Part shown: piece by piece, positions 33,637 to 46,300 of the stretch
Layout of the letters: each line of letters opens with the position of its first letter
Position numbering within the stretch: position 1 is the first letter of the stretch
Assembly (NCBI GenBank): GCA_020543525.1
Contig: JAHYIO010000023.1
Coordinates: 1,798,001 to 1,862,000, forward strand
Length of the DNA stretch: 64,000 bases
Direction: 5' to 3'
DNA from: Coriolopsis trogii
Lineage: Eukaryota; Basidiomycota; Agaricomycetes; Polyporales; Polyporaceae
Program-made: the position numbers and the translations under genes
The notes under the pieces: generated by a model
The model's input: the letters and a program-made list of their open reading frames with translations, nothing else
Told to the model about the DNA's origin: nothing
Databases searched by the model: none

Positions 33637-35352
33637 ATGAGGTCTGAGACAAGACTGCGAATTGCTTTCGTTCATCCTGACCTCGGCATTGGTGCGTAGA
33701 GATGAGACGACTCCTGCTCTCATACGACCTAAACTACTATAGGTGGCGCTGAGCGGCTCATCGTCGATGCTGCCCTCGGACTACAAAAGCTGGGACACAA
33801 GGTCGATATTTACACCTCTCATCACGATCCCGGTCACTGCTTCGAGGAGACGCGGGACGGTATACATAGTCATCCTTCCATCGAGGTAGCGCCATCCTCA
33901 ACAGTACGTTCACAGGCACCCTCTCCGTTCACAATGTTGTGCCGCCGTTCCCTCGTGCAATCAAAGGAAAGCTGCACATCCTCTTCTCCCATGCCCGCCA
34001 ACTTCACCTCACCGCTCAGTTACTCCGACCTGGGGCACCCTCCTACGACGTCTATTTCGTAGACCAATTGTCCACCTGCATACCATTCCTCCGCACCTTC
34101 GCCCACACGCGTGTTCTCTTCTACTGTCACTTCCCAGACAAGCTGCTTGCGGACGGTGCGTATGTGGAAGGTCAGATCAAGCGGGGCGGGATGATCAAGC
34201 GCATATACCGGCTACCTATGGATCTCTTGGAGGAGACAACGACCAGTATGTCACTCTTCAGTCTCTCCTCATGGGCCGAATGAATTGCGCAATAGAACAG
34301 GCCGACACCATTCTGGCCAACTCCAACTTCACCGTTAGTGTCTTCAAGAAACACATGCCTTCGATACACACCACTCCGCGTGTCGTATACCCCGGCATCA
34401 ACCTCGATGCGTATCTACCTCCAGAAGTCTCGCCCACGGACCCAGATATCGCCCAAGTGCTGTCGTATGTATCTTTTGTCATATACCCTGACTGTGTTGT
34501 GAACACGGCGCAAGCTCAGGAATCGACCAACCATCCTATCCGTGAACCGCTTTGAGCAGAAGAAGAACACGGCGCTTGCTGTCGACTCGTTTGCCTTACT
34601 GCGAAAGAGGAATCCGTCGAGTAACTCAACAATGATGAGCCTACGCTTAGTATTGGCCGGTAAGTGCTATGCCACGTCACCTGTGCACTTTCGACCTCAG
34701 TACCATCTCAGGCGGCTACGATCCTCGGCTCGTAGACAATGTGAAAACCCTACGCAAATTGCTTGACAGTGCCAAAACGCACGGTCTGACCTACGCCCTA
34801 GCAACGCCCTCCACATCTGCGGTACCATTACCCGCTCCAGGCCCCGGTACGGGTCCTACAGCGATCAACGGAGAGCCTGACGTCCTCTTCCTCCTCAATT
34901 TCTCAACAACACAGCGCTCTGCACTTCTCACCGCACCCTCAACTCTCGCTCTCCTCTACACTCCCACGAACGAGCACTTTGGCATCGGACCCGTAGAAGG
35001 CATGGTCTGCGGTCTCCCCGTACTCGCCTGTGACAGCGGTGGGCCAACGGAGAGTGTCGTTGACTCGCCTGCGTCGGAACGAACAGGATGGCTCCGGCGA
35101 CCGGATCCCGAGGTCTGGGCTGAGGCCCTCGCCGAGATCGTTGGCATGTCTGCAGACGCACGGGCTCAACTCGCGGAGAGGGCGCGGAATAGAGCTAGAG
35201 ACCGGTTTGGGATGGAGGCGATGGCGCGGGACCTCGAGGCTGCTCTGTTGGAGACTGTCGCGATGGGTCCCGTACCGACCCCTACTGTGTTCTGGGTACT
35301 ATTGGCAGTGGTTGTCGGCCTCTTGACTGTCGTCGTCCGCACGTTGGTTTGA
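33637..35352 (+). CDS. ALG2: ALG2, alpha-1,3/1,6-mannosyltransferase of N-glycan precursor synthesis
   Basis: Exons 33637-33691, 33743-33859, 33916-34245, 34296-34464, 34520-34659 and 34712-35352 give 483 residues, close to the usual Alg2 length. It adds the second and third mannoses to the dolichol-linked oligosaccharide on the cytosolic face of the ER. A GT4 glycosyltransferase fold is evident: [22 protein letters not shown] at the start, [41 protein letters not shown], and the donor-binding [20 protein letters not shown] with the E-x7-E pattern. A C-terminal hydrophobic segment ([18 protein letters not shown]) is the expected membrane anchor. Confidence 0.95.
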
Positions 35353-35638
35353 GGGAGATGTATTGGTTATTTGGACAAGGGCATTGCATGGTCAACTGCA
35401 TGGGAGCGTACGTGTCTGGCCCATCAGTATCTTCCGCGCTGTACTCACATTTTCATGGTGATCACCCTAGTCGGGCATCAGGCATCGATGTTGTGGTTTT
35501 GTTCGGTATAGTCAGGACTATGCCATTGACACAAGTCCATTCAGAGACGTACGCATTGCTTCACTGTGAAAGATACATCCGCTCTTCAGCCACACTGGTC
35601 TCCTCATGCGCAAAGGCTAGGAACACGAGTTTCGCCCG

Positions 35639-36387
35639 TCAAGAAGGTCTCCCTACGGGAGACAAAGGATAACGCGTTGCAAAGAGAATCATTGCGGCGA
35701 GTTCAGAATGGTCCGACAGCACGCTGTGGTCTCGCCTAACGTCGAGAGCGAAGCTGCGAAGCGTCATAATTGCACCCTTGTATCCGACTAGGAACGTATC
35801 GGTCGACACATTCACGTCAAACTCGTTGAACGAGCTGCAGTACAGGCAATCCCAACCGAGCTTGCGAATGATATTTTTTCGCCATTGCTGAGCTTCCTTC
35901 GGGGATTGGAATCCACCCTCCGCGTCCTTCATTGCGTTCTGCATGTTGCTAATGCTCAGTAGAAGGCCCCATCAGACGTAATGACACGGTCATCAGGGGC
36001 CCTCCTGAAGCACATTGTCCGTGGGTGTAGAGATTACAGACGGACAGGAATTGCAGGTGAGCATGCGAGCGTCGGCGTGGTCTGAATGACTCTACTTACC
36101 GCCGTTTTTTGTTGCGGTCAGGGCGTAGACATAGCTGCCGCATGTGACGGGGTGTGTGATGGGTTGGAGACGATCATGGTGGTTCGTGAGTCTGTTCGTG
36201 TGATCATCGCATACCATGACTGGTCTGCGTACTCGGCTTGACGGTGGGCTCTTTTCTTCACAAAATATCCCCCGATTTCATTGTATGCTGAGTGCATTGG
36301 TTTGCATGACGTACTAGTATACAGGTCAGTCAGCTTCCCAATATGTTCAAACGCCGCTGAGCATATCCGTGTCCTGTCAGCCTCCAT
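35639..36387 (-). CDS. Small hypothetical gene, splice pattern unresolved
   Basis: No family recognised. From the ATG at 36387 the strand reads MEADRTRICSAAFEHIGKL. An intron from about 36320 then joins an exon reading ...RLQPITHPVTCGSYVYALTA, and a donor (GGCG/GTAAGT) follows near 36104. A last exon reads KEAQQWRKNIIRKLGWDCLY...TFLVGYKGAIMTLRSFALD and stops at 35639. I could not join the middle donor to the last exon in frame without a further small exon between 36073 and 35944. Each exon looks protein-like, so I take this as a real but unresolved gene, or one recently broken. Confidence 0.4.
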
Positions 36388-36478
36388 GATGTTCGACCCA
36401 GCTAACAGCTAGTAGCCACCGGCAGACTCCTCATGTTACCCTCCTCAAACGCACTCTCTGCTCACTTGTCCTGCTGCC

Positions 36479-37169
36479 ATGATGTCTCCCTTGGCCAACA
36501 TCTGTGCCGTGGACTGCCAATGGGACACATGGTGAGTAACTTCCCTCACGTCATTAGGCACTTTTATCATTGACGTTTGCCATCCCCCGCAGCTCCTTGT
36601 GCCGACTCTGGAATCGTGCTCATGGACTGGTTCTCCGAGACAGACTGGTTCATTGGGGTGGGCACGGGCCAGGGTACGATATCCACCTCGAGGACCGACG
36701 AGCCGACCTCAAGAGTGCCGACCGAGCCGACCCCAGGAGAGCCGACCCCAGGAGAGCCGACCCATGGAGAGCCGACAGAGCTGACCCCAGGAGTGCCGAC
36801 CCATGGAGAGCCGATTCCCCAGTGCCGACCCAGGGAGAGCGTGGACCGACAGAGCCGACCTCTAGTGAGCCGACCCAGGGAGAGCCGACCCAGGGAGAGC
36901 CGACAGAGCCGACTCCAGGTGTGCCGACCCTAGGTGTGCCGACCCCAGGTGTGCCGATCCTAGGTGTGCCGACTTCAGAGCCGACCCAGGGAGTGCCGAC
37001 CTCAATAGTGCCGACTTCAAGTATGCCGATCTGGAACATCCCTGGGCGGTGGAGGGCTCTGGTGACGACCAGGTTCTCCCCGTCCCTGCCAGTCTCGACG
37101 CCTCCGAGGCTGGCAACGCGCGTCCGTCTATACTCAAAAGGCCGCGGACGCAATCGACACCGAGCGTGA
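36479..37169 (+). pseudogene. Family copy 2: frameshifted repeat gene
   Basis: Exon 1 (ATG at 36479 or 36482, to 36531) and exon 2 from 36593 align with copy 1 and open in the A-D-x-x-x repeat frame. At about 36816-36821 the run GATTCCCC has four C where copy 1 has five. The frame then switches to E-P-T-(P/Q)-G repeats and ends at 37169 without the SILK/RVxF module. The original frame also meets a TAG near 36862. The lost module is intact in another frame: SILK at 37127-37138 and KRVRW at 37169-37183, followed by CTTEPAQVV and RRLSWGVVAIKNEF, open to 37438. Either a pseudogene, or a gene making a different 199-codon repeat product. Confidence 0.6.
36690..37035 (+). repeat. 15-bp tandem array of copy 2
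   Basis: Same unit family as copy 1 (GCCGACCCCAGGAGA and variants) but longer and with a different internal order. The units reading CCAGGTGTGCCGACC are 15 bp here, where copy 1 has 14-bp versions. Independent array turnover since duplication is the simplest reading. Confidence 0.9.
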
Positions 37170-37439
37170 AGCGGGTCCGATGGTGCACCACCGAGCCCGC
37201 CCAAGTCGTCACAATTGCGCGTGTCGAACGGCCACCTCGAACAGTCCGCCCCTCGAGGTCGCCTCGGCGACTCTCGTGGGGCGTTGTAGCAATCAAGAAT
37301 GAGTTCGTGTCTCTGCTGAGAGCTCGCGCAGCGCTGCTGCGCTTTGAAGCGGGCCCAGTGTCGACCGGTGAGCTCCCACGAATTGTGCGACTGAAAGTCG
37401 AGTCGCTGACAGGCAAGTCTGCAGGCGCAAGAGCATGAC

Positions 37440-38990
37440 ACGTCTCGTCTGCTTGATGAATCCAAGTCTCCTCCCTCTCCCTTATTTTTACACCACATCG
37501 TCGGCGAACTGCGGTCCTTGACCGATACTCAAGGTATGCAATGTTTGCCCTGCTTCACTTCCCACAAATGCCTGACTCTTCGCCCTCCAAACTAGAGAAG
37601 ATATTGGCCCAATGGCCATGAAGACTCGGCACACGCGCGGGTCGCGTTACAGATCGTGGTCCTTGACCATGCGCAAGGTATGTTTTATCAAGTCTTACAC
37701 CCCACTCCTATCTGAAGTGCAATTCCTCTCCTACAGGGAGAAATTGACCCGGGGCCCAAAGCGACACGCACTTTGTTGTGATTGAGGTGAGGCAACCGCC
37801 TGGGTCAGTATGCGCATATGGTGCTGAACAAATCATAGAGATTCAGTCCTTCCCCCCTTCCTGTCTTCTCCGCGCAGAGCATCGACAATGACATGCGGTC
37901 CTTGACCATTGCTCAAGGTATGCGAGATTTCTCTTGCTCCGCTTTCCACAGATGCCTCACTGAATTCCGTTCATCAGACAAGTTGATGTTGGCCCAATGG
38001 CCGTTTCGGGATACGCGCAACTTGCGTTCCCTGAGATCGTGGTCCTTGACCATGCGAAAGGTATGTCTTGTTGTGTTGCACCACATCTCCCAGCTTATGT
38101 GTCCTGTCCCTCGTATAGGAGATAGTCTGGCCGCGCTGGCTATGAATGTCAGCACGCGCTTCTTTGCGCTTCAGGTATGGAGACCACCCGGGTTGGTACA
38201 CCCATCCGACGCTGAGTATCTCATCACAGATTTCTCTTCTCTTTTCCGTTTTCTTTATCTCTTCTCTGTTTCACTTTCTTGTCTGTTCATTTCTCTTCGG
38301 TTTTGGGCTTGGACTGATCTTGTTGTTCCGGACATTGGTTGTGTGGTATATAATAGTAGGTGTTGCAGGGCAGGCGCATCGAGTCGGGCGAATGGGTGCG
38401 GTGGCTCCGCCCGCTAGCTTGGCGAAGGTGTTGCTGATGGCTGGGTCTGGGCGGGACTGGCGGAGAGTGTGGCTCCTCTTCGTTGGCACTGTCTAGGCTC
38501 GGCTGCCCTGTAATGCTTGCCTATGTTCTGTATTGTCTTTGCTTCGTGTTCCTCTTGTTATGTTTCTGGCTCATGCTTTTCGTGGTTATTATTGGACTCG
38601 GATTGTATACTATGTAATAGTGGGCGTTGCTGGTGGCTGGGTCTGGGCGGGACTGGTGGAGGGTGGTGGCTCCTCTTCGTCGGCCTTGTTCAGGTTTCGG
38701 CTGCCATGCGATGCCTGCCTAGCTTCCGGACTTTGTAATCTTCCTCACTTCTCTTCTCCTTCTCCTCTTCTCTTGTCTTGGATCTCGGACTCATTTAGAT
38801 ATTTCTTGTATACTATGTAATAGCAGGTGTTGCTGGCGGCAGGGACCGGGCAGGACTGGCGGAGGGTGGTGGCTCTCCTCCAAAAGGTCTGTTCTGTTTC
38901 GGCTGCTGTGTAATGCTTGCCTGGCACTCGGACTTGTTTCTTCATTGTACCTATAGTGATTTGAGGACGCTTTGCTATTGTACTTATCCT
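37440..38990 (+). repeat. Duplicated 3' block of copy 2
   Basis: Parallels 14.4-15.96 kb in the same order: terminal exon reading EKILAQWP (about 37590-37620), the repeated exon reading DKLMLAQWPFRDTRNL (about 37980-38060) with EIVWPRWL after the next intron, then three tandem units at about 38350, 38615 and 38820. The unit spacing (about 265 then 205 bp) matches copy 1 (about 262 then 208). Long runs are near identical (for example 38040-38200 against 15040-15180); others are diverged or carry indels. Confidence 0.8.
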
Positions 38991-39529
38991 CATCTCCTAC
39001 GCTTACAAGGTGTGATGGGAATCGACGCCGCTTCATTCCCTTTCGATGACACCTCTATTTCTCTTTTCCGGCGGTCGTGCTACACATCAGCAAGGCTGGG
39101 AGTTAGAGAATGCGATTAACAACGCCACAAAGGATGAGACGTCGAAGACCCGGCGGGATGTCGGCCTCAATCGTAACCGCTGGTACTCTCAATATCATGT
39201 CGTTTGTGCAGATACTCTACTAATTTTTCGCCATGCACTCGAGTTGCGAGCTCATCAGGACATGCGAGTCTATTCCAAGAGCAGAAAATGCGGAGACGAC
39301 TGAAATAATGTCCGATATGTTAGGTGATACCGATGTGAAGACGATGTTGCGGTAGACGATTAGGCTACATATGATACACAATGTGCTATGTGCGGAGAAT
39401 CAAGACAGACAGACAGTTGCCAGACGGTAATGTGAGTGGCGGTATGAAGATACAGTGGCAAGCGGGTTAAAGAGGTCTCTCGCGGACGTCAGTCTCGGAC
39501 AGTCAACGGAATCGCGCGGTCGTGCAGAG
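38991..39529. other. Intergenic, nothing recognised
   Basis: 540 bp from the end of the duplicated block to the stop of the spindle-pole gene. No gene or repeat supported. Confidence 0.5.
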
Positions 39530-42500
39530 TTATGCAGTGGGGTATCTACGAGCATGCACGCGTCCTTGCGACGGGCCCATGGTCGATGGAGCACTCCGGG
39601 AACCTCCCTTGTCTGGAATGATCGACTCATTGACGGGCTTGTCCTTGAAGGTCAGGAGGTCGTAAAGGGAGGCTATCTGGTTACCCTGTTGTGTATGCGT
39701 AAGTGGGAGAATCATGGCTGTGCAATACTCAATACACACCTTCTGCTCGAGGATATCTATGACTTCACGCAGGTGATCCGCAAGCACATTGCGCTTGACG
39801 ACATTGGACACCGGGTCCATATCCTTGTACTGGTCCGCAAGCTCAACATATATGCTATCGATTGCTGAGGCATCAGTACTCCACACGTTGATACAACGAT
39901 GCACACCAACGTACCTCTTGTAATGCGCAAAGTCATCCTCGAGCTCCCGCAGCACTCTCGCCAACACCGTCTGTGGAGGTATTCTGTCGTCCTCCCGGTC
40001 CCGAGCAGCCTTGGCTTGGGCGGGCCTACGCTCACGCCCCCGGACGTCCTCAGCACCACTCCGAACCCCCTCATCCTCGTCTTCCCGATAGCGATCCCCA
40101 TGCTCTCTCGCGCATTCTCGCTCCCGAAGCCAGGACGCCGCTTGCTCGACTTCAGCAGGTCTTCTCCGCCTCCGCCGGTGACACATTGTACACGTCTCGG
40201 CATTGTGCTCTGGCGCAGAGAAGAATAACCGTTCAAGGCGAGCCCCACGGATCTGGGGGAACGGCTCCGCAGCTTCCGGCGACGGAGCCGCTCGACGTTT
40301 CTGGCTTGCGTTACGCTGTGCTGCCGCAGGGGTGGGGGCCGTCGGTCGGGGAGGTGGCTGGGCTTGCATAGTGATGTCGGCCAGAGGCTGAGTTTGGCGT
40401 GACGGTGGGCGACTACTCTCCGTTTGGCTGGGTTCACCGGCGAAACGGACTGAATGCTCGAGCAGTGCGAGGGGCACGTGGGCAGCTGTGGACCCGGAAG
40501 GATCGGCCTCGAGCATGCTGGTAGGAGGGCCAACACGAGACACCTTGCGGGATTGGGCTGGTTGAGGCTGCTGTGACCATGCCCTCGAGGGCTCCTCGGA
40601 CGAAGAGGAACTGGCCTGAGACTGCGAGTCTTCTCGCGAGCGGGACTGAATGGAGCGTTCTGAACGGCGTTCCTCAACCTCTTGCGTGATCCGGCTGACT
40701 TCGTCTTCATCCAGAAAGGGTCTTGAGACATTCGCGTTGGGCACCCGGGACGATGCAATGGTAGCATGGTCCGTACGCAACGTCTGATCAGCTGCATCGA
40801 CGCCTAGTGTTCTCCGTGGTGACGGTGTAGGCGAGCGGCGACTGATAGACTCCTCGGAGAGTTCAGACTCGCTTTCAGAGTGCACGGACGGAGCACGTGG
40901 CCGAACAGTCTTTGGTTGTTGCTGAGCCTGAGTTTGCGTGGGTGACTGTGGCTGGGCATGTTCCTCGGTCTCGTCCTCTTCGCCTGTCTCCTCGGCGGAT
41001 TCGGCACCACTCTCGTCCATGGGACCACCAACAGACCGCTCTCGAAGGTTACGTCGTTCGTTGAGACCCTCTTCCACCACCCCACGCAGCACTTCCACCT
41101 CGCCCGCCAGGCGTTCGACCTCTTGCCTTAACTTGTCTACTTCTTTTGACTTCTCGGCGAGCGTCCGCGCGTCATGGTCGCGGAGAGAACGTAGTTCGTG
41201 CAAGAGTTCTTGATGTTTGGATAACTCTGAAGTAAGTCGCGCTAGGTGTCCTCGAAGGGTGGAGATGAGAGCTTCCAGCGCTTGAACAAAAGTCAACAAG
41301 TAGTCAACCAGACTAATCCGTAATTTAGCTTACCCTTCTTCTCCTCGACAGCAGCCTTATAGCGGGCCTCGGCGGCAGCAAGCTCCGCTTGCTCTTCCTC
41401 AGCCTTCCTCTTCTGTTGCTGGAAGGCATGCTGACGCTGGCTCGCTAGGCGCTTCTTTCCAGGCGTGGCCTCGTCATCCCGCAACACGCTCTGTTCACGC
41501 TCGATAATGCGCGTGCGCTCGCGAGCGACCTCCTTCTTGCAAGTTTCGAGTTCAAGCTCGAGTTCGTGAACTCGCCGCCGAGACACGCTGTTCTCTGCCT
41601 CGAGATACGCCAGCTTGTTCTGGACCACGCTGAGAGTGGCTATGAGACGCGCTGAAGACGCGGTTATGAATCTCCCGCCTCTCATGTGTACTGTGCAACG
41701 CGGTACGTACCTTGAGCCTCCGTGGTATCCCTTGTCTCATACCCGTAAAACTCCATGTCCACTCTCGACGGAGACACCATGGCCGAGGTCAACCCTGTCA
41801 CGTCCGGTAGCTGCACGCTCTTCTTGAATGGTGTAGCAGCATGGGGCGTTGACCGCTCAGGTTTGTGGCTCACCACCTCCCGCACCGGACTCCGCTGGCG
41901 TTTTGGCTTGGCTGCGATCGTGCTGTGATAATAAGCCTTTGGGTTTGCCTCGGAAGCTGTTTGCTTTGCGTTACGCTTCATCATAGCGTCGGCTTCAGCC
42001 TCAATCTCCCGTGCCAACCCGCGAGCCATGTTGGTGAACTTGGATGACTCATCTCTCTCCCGGGTGTGATGCTTGACGGAGGGAGTAGCGGGCTGTATAT
42101 TAACCTGCGGTTCTGGATGGTCCCCGCTGACGCTATTCTGTGCATAGGACAGAGACTGGTTAAGCCGACGCTGTGGCCGTGGCGTCGAAGCCGGTATGCG
42201 GTTGGGCGAAGAGGAACGAGGAAGATGGCGCGACAAGGTAGTGCGATCAGGTGTGGAGGTTCGGATAGATAGGCTAGCCAGCCGGGGCGAGGGCAGGCCT
42301 TGAGCACTACGTGGCCGCTTCGGGGAGAACGTCATGTTGCTCAAGGCATCTGCGAGCCTCGGCCTCGAATCTGGCTGTTGTGGTGGAGAGACAGGCTCGT
42401 TGGTGTCGGAGCTTGAGGATGATGATGAGGAGCGGCCTGAGCGGATTGTCGGCGGAGCTGCATGCCCTGATTGCAGGACACGGTCGAGCTCGGCAGTGTC

Positions 42501-43082
42501 ATCGACGACGAGTGGGTCAAAATCGACGACGCTGGCCGTCTGTGATGTGGAAGGCATCAAAAGGAGAGATGGTTAGAGGAGAAAGAGTGAACGAACGATC
42601 TGTCTCGATTTTGTGGAGTTGGCGTCGAACCCCTTGAAGCGACCTGCGATGCCAGCCATGATGCCCTGGAGTGGTCGCTCGGGGTCATACTCGGCTCCAC
42701 TGAGGCTGAGGTCTCGTCGTGGTGCACGCCCTCCTCCGAGTCCGGCGCTGATGGTGAGTGCACTGGCGTGGTGTGCTGCGGTAGATACCGACTCATGGGC
42801 GTATGGTTGAATGCCTTCCTCGGAGTGATAGGACCAGGCGTTGAACCGGCTCCGCTCATGGGGGTCGAAATCGTCTCCGGAGCGATGGTCAAAGGAAGCA
42901 AAGCCAGAGAATGCGGGCGAGTGCGCAGGCGCGTGCCGGGGGTACTCGACATCGGAGTATTCGTCTGGGGAAGATGAGAGATGGAGGGAGAGATCTGCAT
43001 GCTGTAGGGTGTGCTCGAGGAAGACGCGACGCTGCTCTTGCTCGTCGCCTCTGATGTCGATCTGCGCTGACCGCCTCGGCAT
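39530..43082 (-). CDS. Cep57/Ppc89-like centrosome (spindle pole body) protein
   Basis: Exons on the minus strand 43082-42597, 42539-41711, 41651-41334, 41280-39740 and 39685-39530 give 1109 residues. The N-terminal half is Ser/Pro-rich and disordered, with TPFKKSVQLPDVTGLTSAM. Two coiled-coil stretches follow: LIATLSVVQNKLAYLEAENS onward, and ALEALISTLRGHLARLTSEL onward. The C-terminal part has ETCTMCHRRRRRR and a conserved helix block (RELEDDFAHYKRYV...LADQYKDMD...LREVIDILEQK, then GNQIASLYDLLTFKDKP), which I recognise from the Cep57 microtubule-binding / fission-yeast Ppc89 family. Expected role: structural anchor of the spindle pole. The ATG at 43082 begins MPRRSAQID. It shares a divergent promoter with BMS1. 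Confidence 0.8.
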
Positions 43083-43349
43083 GGTGCTGGATGGAATGAG
43101 GTGTCGCAGAACGCGAGAGTGGAGGAGGTGAGAGATCAGAGCAAGCGACGCGGACAAGACCGCAAAAGCCACGGCGTGGTTCGAGCCGACAGACGCCCGC
43201 TCTTCAACAACCATCGCGCATGTCACGTGGCCGCGAGTCTCCAACCCTAACCCCGCCTCCACCATTTTTTGTAGGCGCCCACTGTCTTTGCGCGTCGATC
43301 GGTCAGGTCACTGGTCAGTCAGTGGCAGGCTGCTCTCTCCTTGACCTCC
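43083..43349. promoter_or_regulatory. Bidirectional promoter Cep57-like / BMS1 with E-box and telomere-like box
   Basis: 267 bp between divergent ATGs. CACGTG at 43224-43229 lies 121 bp before the BMS1 ATG and 142 bp before the other. AACCCTAACCCC at 43243-43254 resembles the telo-box (AACCCTA) that marks ribosome-biogenesis promoters in several eukaryotes. Confidence 0.5.
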
Positions 43350-46300
43350 ATGGACTCCCAGACACACAAGACCCACAGACCCGCGCAGTCGGGCGCAAAG
43401 GCAGAGAAGAAAAAGTCCGCAAAGGCAAAGGGAAAGGAGAAGCAGCATGGCTTCAACGAAAAGGTCACTTGCCTCCCATCACTCGACCTGCACTCTCACT
43501 CACCTTTCCTGCCAGGCATTTGCCCCGAAGTCTGGTCGTCGAGCAGAGAGACAGGGTCGTCGCACTGCTGAACGTGACCAGACAAAACTCCATGTACCCC
43601 TCGTAGATCGCACTCCCGACGACCAGCCACCTCCCACCGTAGTTGCCATCGTCGGTCCTCCTGGTGTCGGCAAGACCACCCTAATGAAGTCCCTCATCAG
43701 GCGCTATACGAAGCAGACCCTCAACCACATACAGGGACCGGTCACCGTCGTCAGCGGGAAGAAGAAGCGGATTACCTTCATTGAATGCAATAACGACCTC
43801 AATTCCATGATTGACATTGCCAAAATCGCCGACCTTGTTCTTCTCATGATTGACGGCTCCTATGGGTTCGAGATGGTGAGTTATAATCTCTAGCCCACTA
43901 CGGCAACCTCCCTCAACGTCGAGCAGGAAACGTTCGAATTCCTCAACATCCTCCAGTCCCATGGCTTTCCTAAAGTCATCGGGGTCCTTACCCACCTCGA
44001 CCTCATCAAGAAGGCAGCGACTCTTCGAGCAACCAAGAAGGCTCTCAAGAAGCGCTTTTGGACAGAGATTTATCAAGGCGCCAAACTGTTCTATCTCTCT
44101 GGTGTTCTCAATGGCCGCTATCCTGACACCGAAATCCTCAACCTTTCTCGCTTCATCTCTGTCATGAAGTTCCGACCTCTTGTTTTTCGCAACACCCATC
44201 CCTACATGCTTGCCGACCGTTTTGAGGATCTGACTCCTCGCGAAGATGTTCGTGCGTCCAAGGGCAAGTGCGACCGTACCGTCACTCTCTATGGGTACCT
44301 GCGCGGCACGAATTATCGGAACGGAACGAAAGTGCACATACCCGGAGTTGGAGATCTTGACGTCAAGAGTGTCCAGATCCTGGGAGACCCCTGTCCCCTT
44401 CCGGATGCAGAATCCGAAAAACGACGGAAACTTAGCGAAAAGAAGAAACTCCTCATCCATGCGCCTATGAGCGATGTCGGTGGTGTTATCTATGACAAAG
44501 ATGCTGTATACATCAACGTTCCTGGTAACTTCACCAAGGGTGGAATGGAGAGTAAGCACCTTCCACAGTTTGTCTTGCAACAAGCTTGATTGAGTATCTG
44601 TGCGTCTAGATCCAGGCGAGGGAGAACAAATGGTGCTCGATCTTCAGGACGTCAAGTCGACACTAGAAGATGTTGTATCGAAGAGCCAGATCAAGCTCTT
44701 TGGTTCGTCCTCACGTCCCCTTGCTGTGCAAGCCGAAGCCGGGCCTAGCCGGTTAGGTTCTGCGAACGGGAGCGATGCAGAGTCTGGTTCGGAACCGGAC
44801 GACAGCGAAGACGATGACGATATCAGTGGGGAAGAGGACGAGGAAGTGGGGTCTGACGACGAATGGTCTGATGATGGTTCGGACCTGCCTGAGGACGAGG
44901 AGACGATCGGCGACCGAGGCCGTACTGCGCCTCGCAATGTCCGGCGGTCTATTCAAGGGTTAGCATCGTCCAGTGGCAAGCGAGGCGAAGTCGACTACGC
45001 GGACAGCGACTCCGACATGGGTGGAGAGGATGACGACGACCCCGACCCTGGCTCGTCGCGACGAGTCGTGCGCTTTGATGGAGATGACGCGATCGACATC
45101 CCTAGCGACGACGACGGGAACGACTATGACTCGGAAGAAGCAGAGGACGAAGACGTGCCTCGCTGGAAGGCAAACTTGAGCGAACGAGCGCAGGCCGCTT
45201 TCGAGGAGGGCTCGAAGTCTCGGAGGCGCCGAGATTGGACGAAGCTCATCTACGATTCAAACGCGTCGCCAGAGTCGATCCTAGGACTGACAGATTCCGG
45301 AGATGCATTGGCGTCGGCGGGTGCAGACGACGACGAGTTTTTCACCCTTAAGAGCAGTGCATCGGCAAAGGCGCAGGAGGAACTTGACCGTACGAAGGAG
45401 CCAGTGAGCGCTGAGGACCTGAAGGAGTGGGAGGACGAGGAGATGCTCGACTCTATCCGCAACCTGTTCATCACCGGTGCTCCCGCGCAACCAGCGGAGG
45501 GCATCGACTCGAATGGTGAGCCGTACGAGGAGATGGACGAGGATGAGGGTCCGCAAGGTGACGATGACGAGGAGATGGCGGATGGTGATGACGGCGACGA
45601 AGAGGGCAAGCCTTCTCTGAACAAAGATGCGGCGGCTCTGGCTGCGAAGAAGGCCGAGCTGAAGCGCAAGTTCGACGAACAGTATGACGAGCCGGACGCA
45701 GCCAAGGCCGACTTCTACACCGAGGCGAAGGAGGCGATGGCTCGTCAGCAACAGCTTAACCGTGAGCAGTTCGAGGGCGTCCTCGACCCCGAGGCCCGTG
45801 CTCTCCTGGAAGGTTACCGTCCAGGCTCGTACGTCCGTCTCGAGCTCGAAGGTGTTCCTGCGGAGATGGTAGAGAACTTTGACCCGACGTACCCCATCGT
45901 GGTCGGCGGCCTCCTCCCTGCAGAGGAGCGGTTCGGGTACGTTCAGGTTCGGATCAAGCGACACAGGTGGTTCGCCAAGACGCTCAAAACCAACGACCCG
46001 CTCATCCTCTCTTTGGGTTGGAGACGGTTCCAGACGGTGCCGATCTACTCGCTCGACGACCACTCGATCCGTATGCGGATGCTCAAGTACACCCCCGAGC
46101 ACATGCACTGCTACGCGACCTTCTACGGGCCCGCGTCCCTGCCTAATACGGGCTTTTGCGCGTTCAACGCGCTTAGCCGTGACACCCCGGGCTTCCGCGT
46201 CAGCGCGACTGGAGTGGTGCTCGACATCGATCGGTCGACGAAGATAGTGAAGAAGCTCAAGCTGACGGGCGTGCCGTTCAAGATCTTCAAAAACACCGCG

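Noticed and set aside
36650..37498. 282-codon minus-strand frame over copy 2
   Set aside because: Same array effect as in copy 1; no splice logic.
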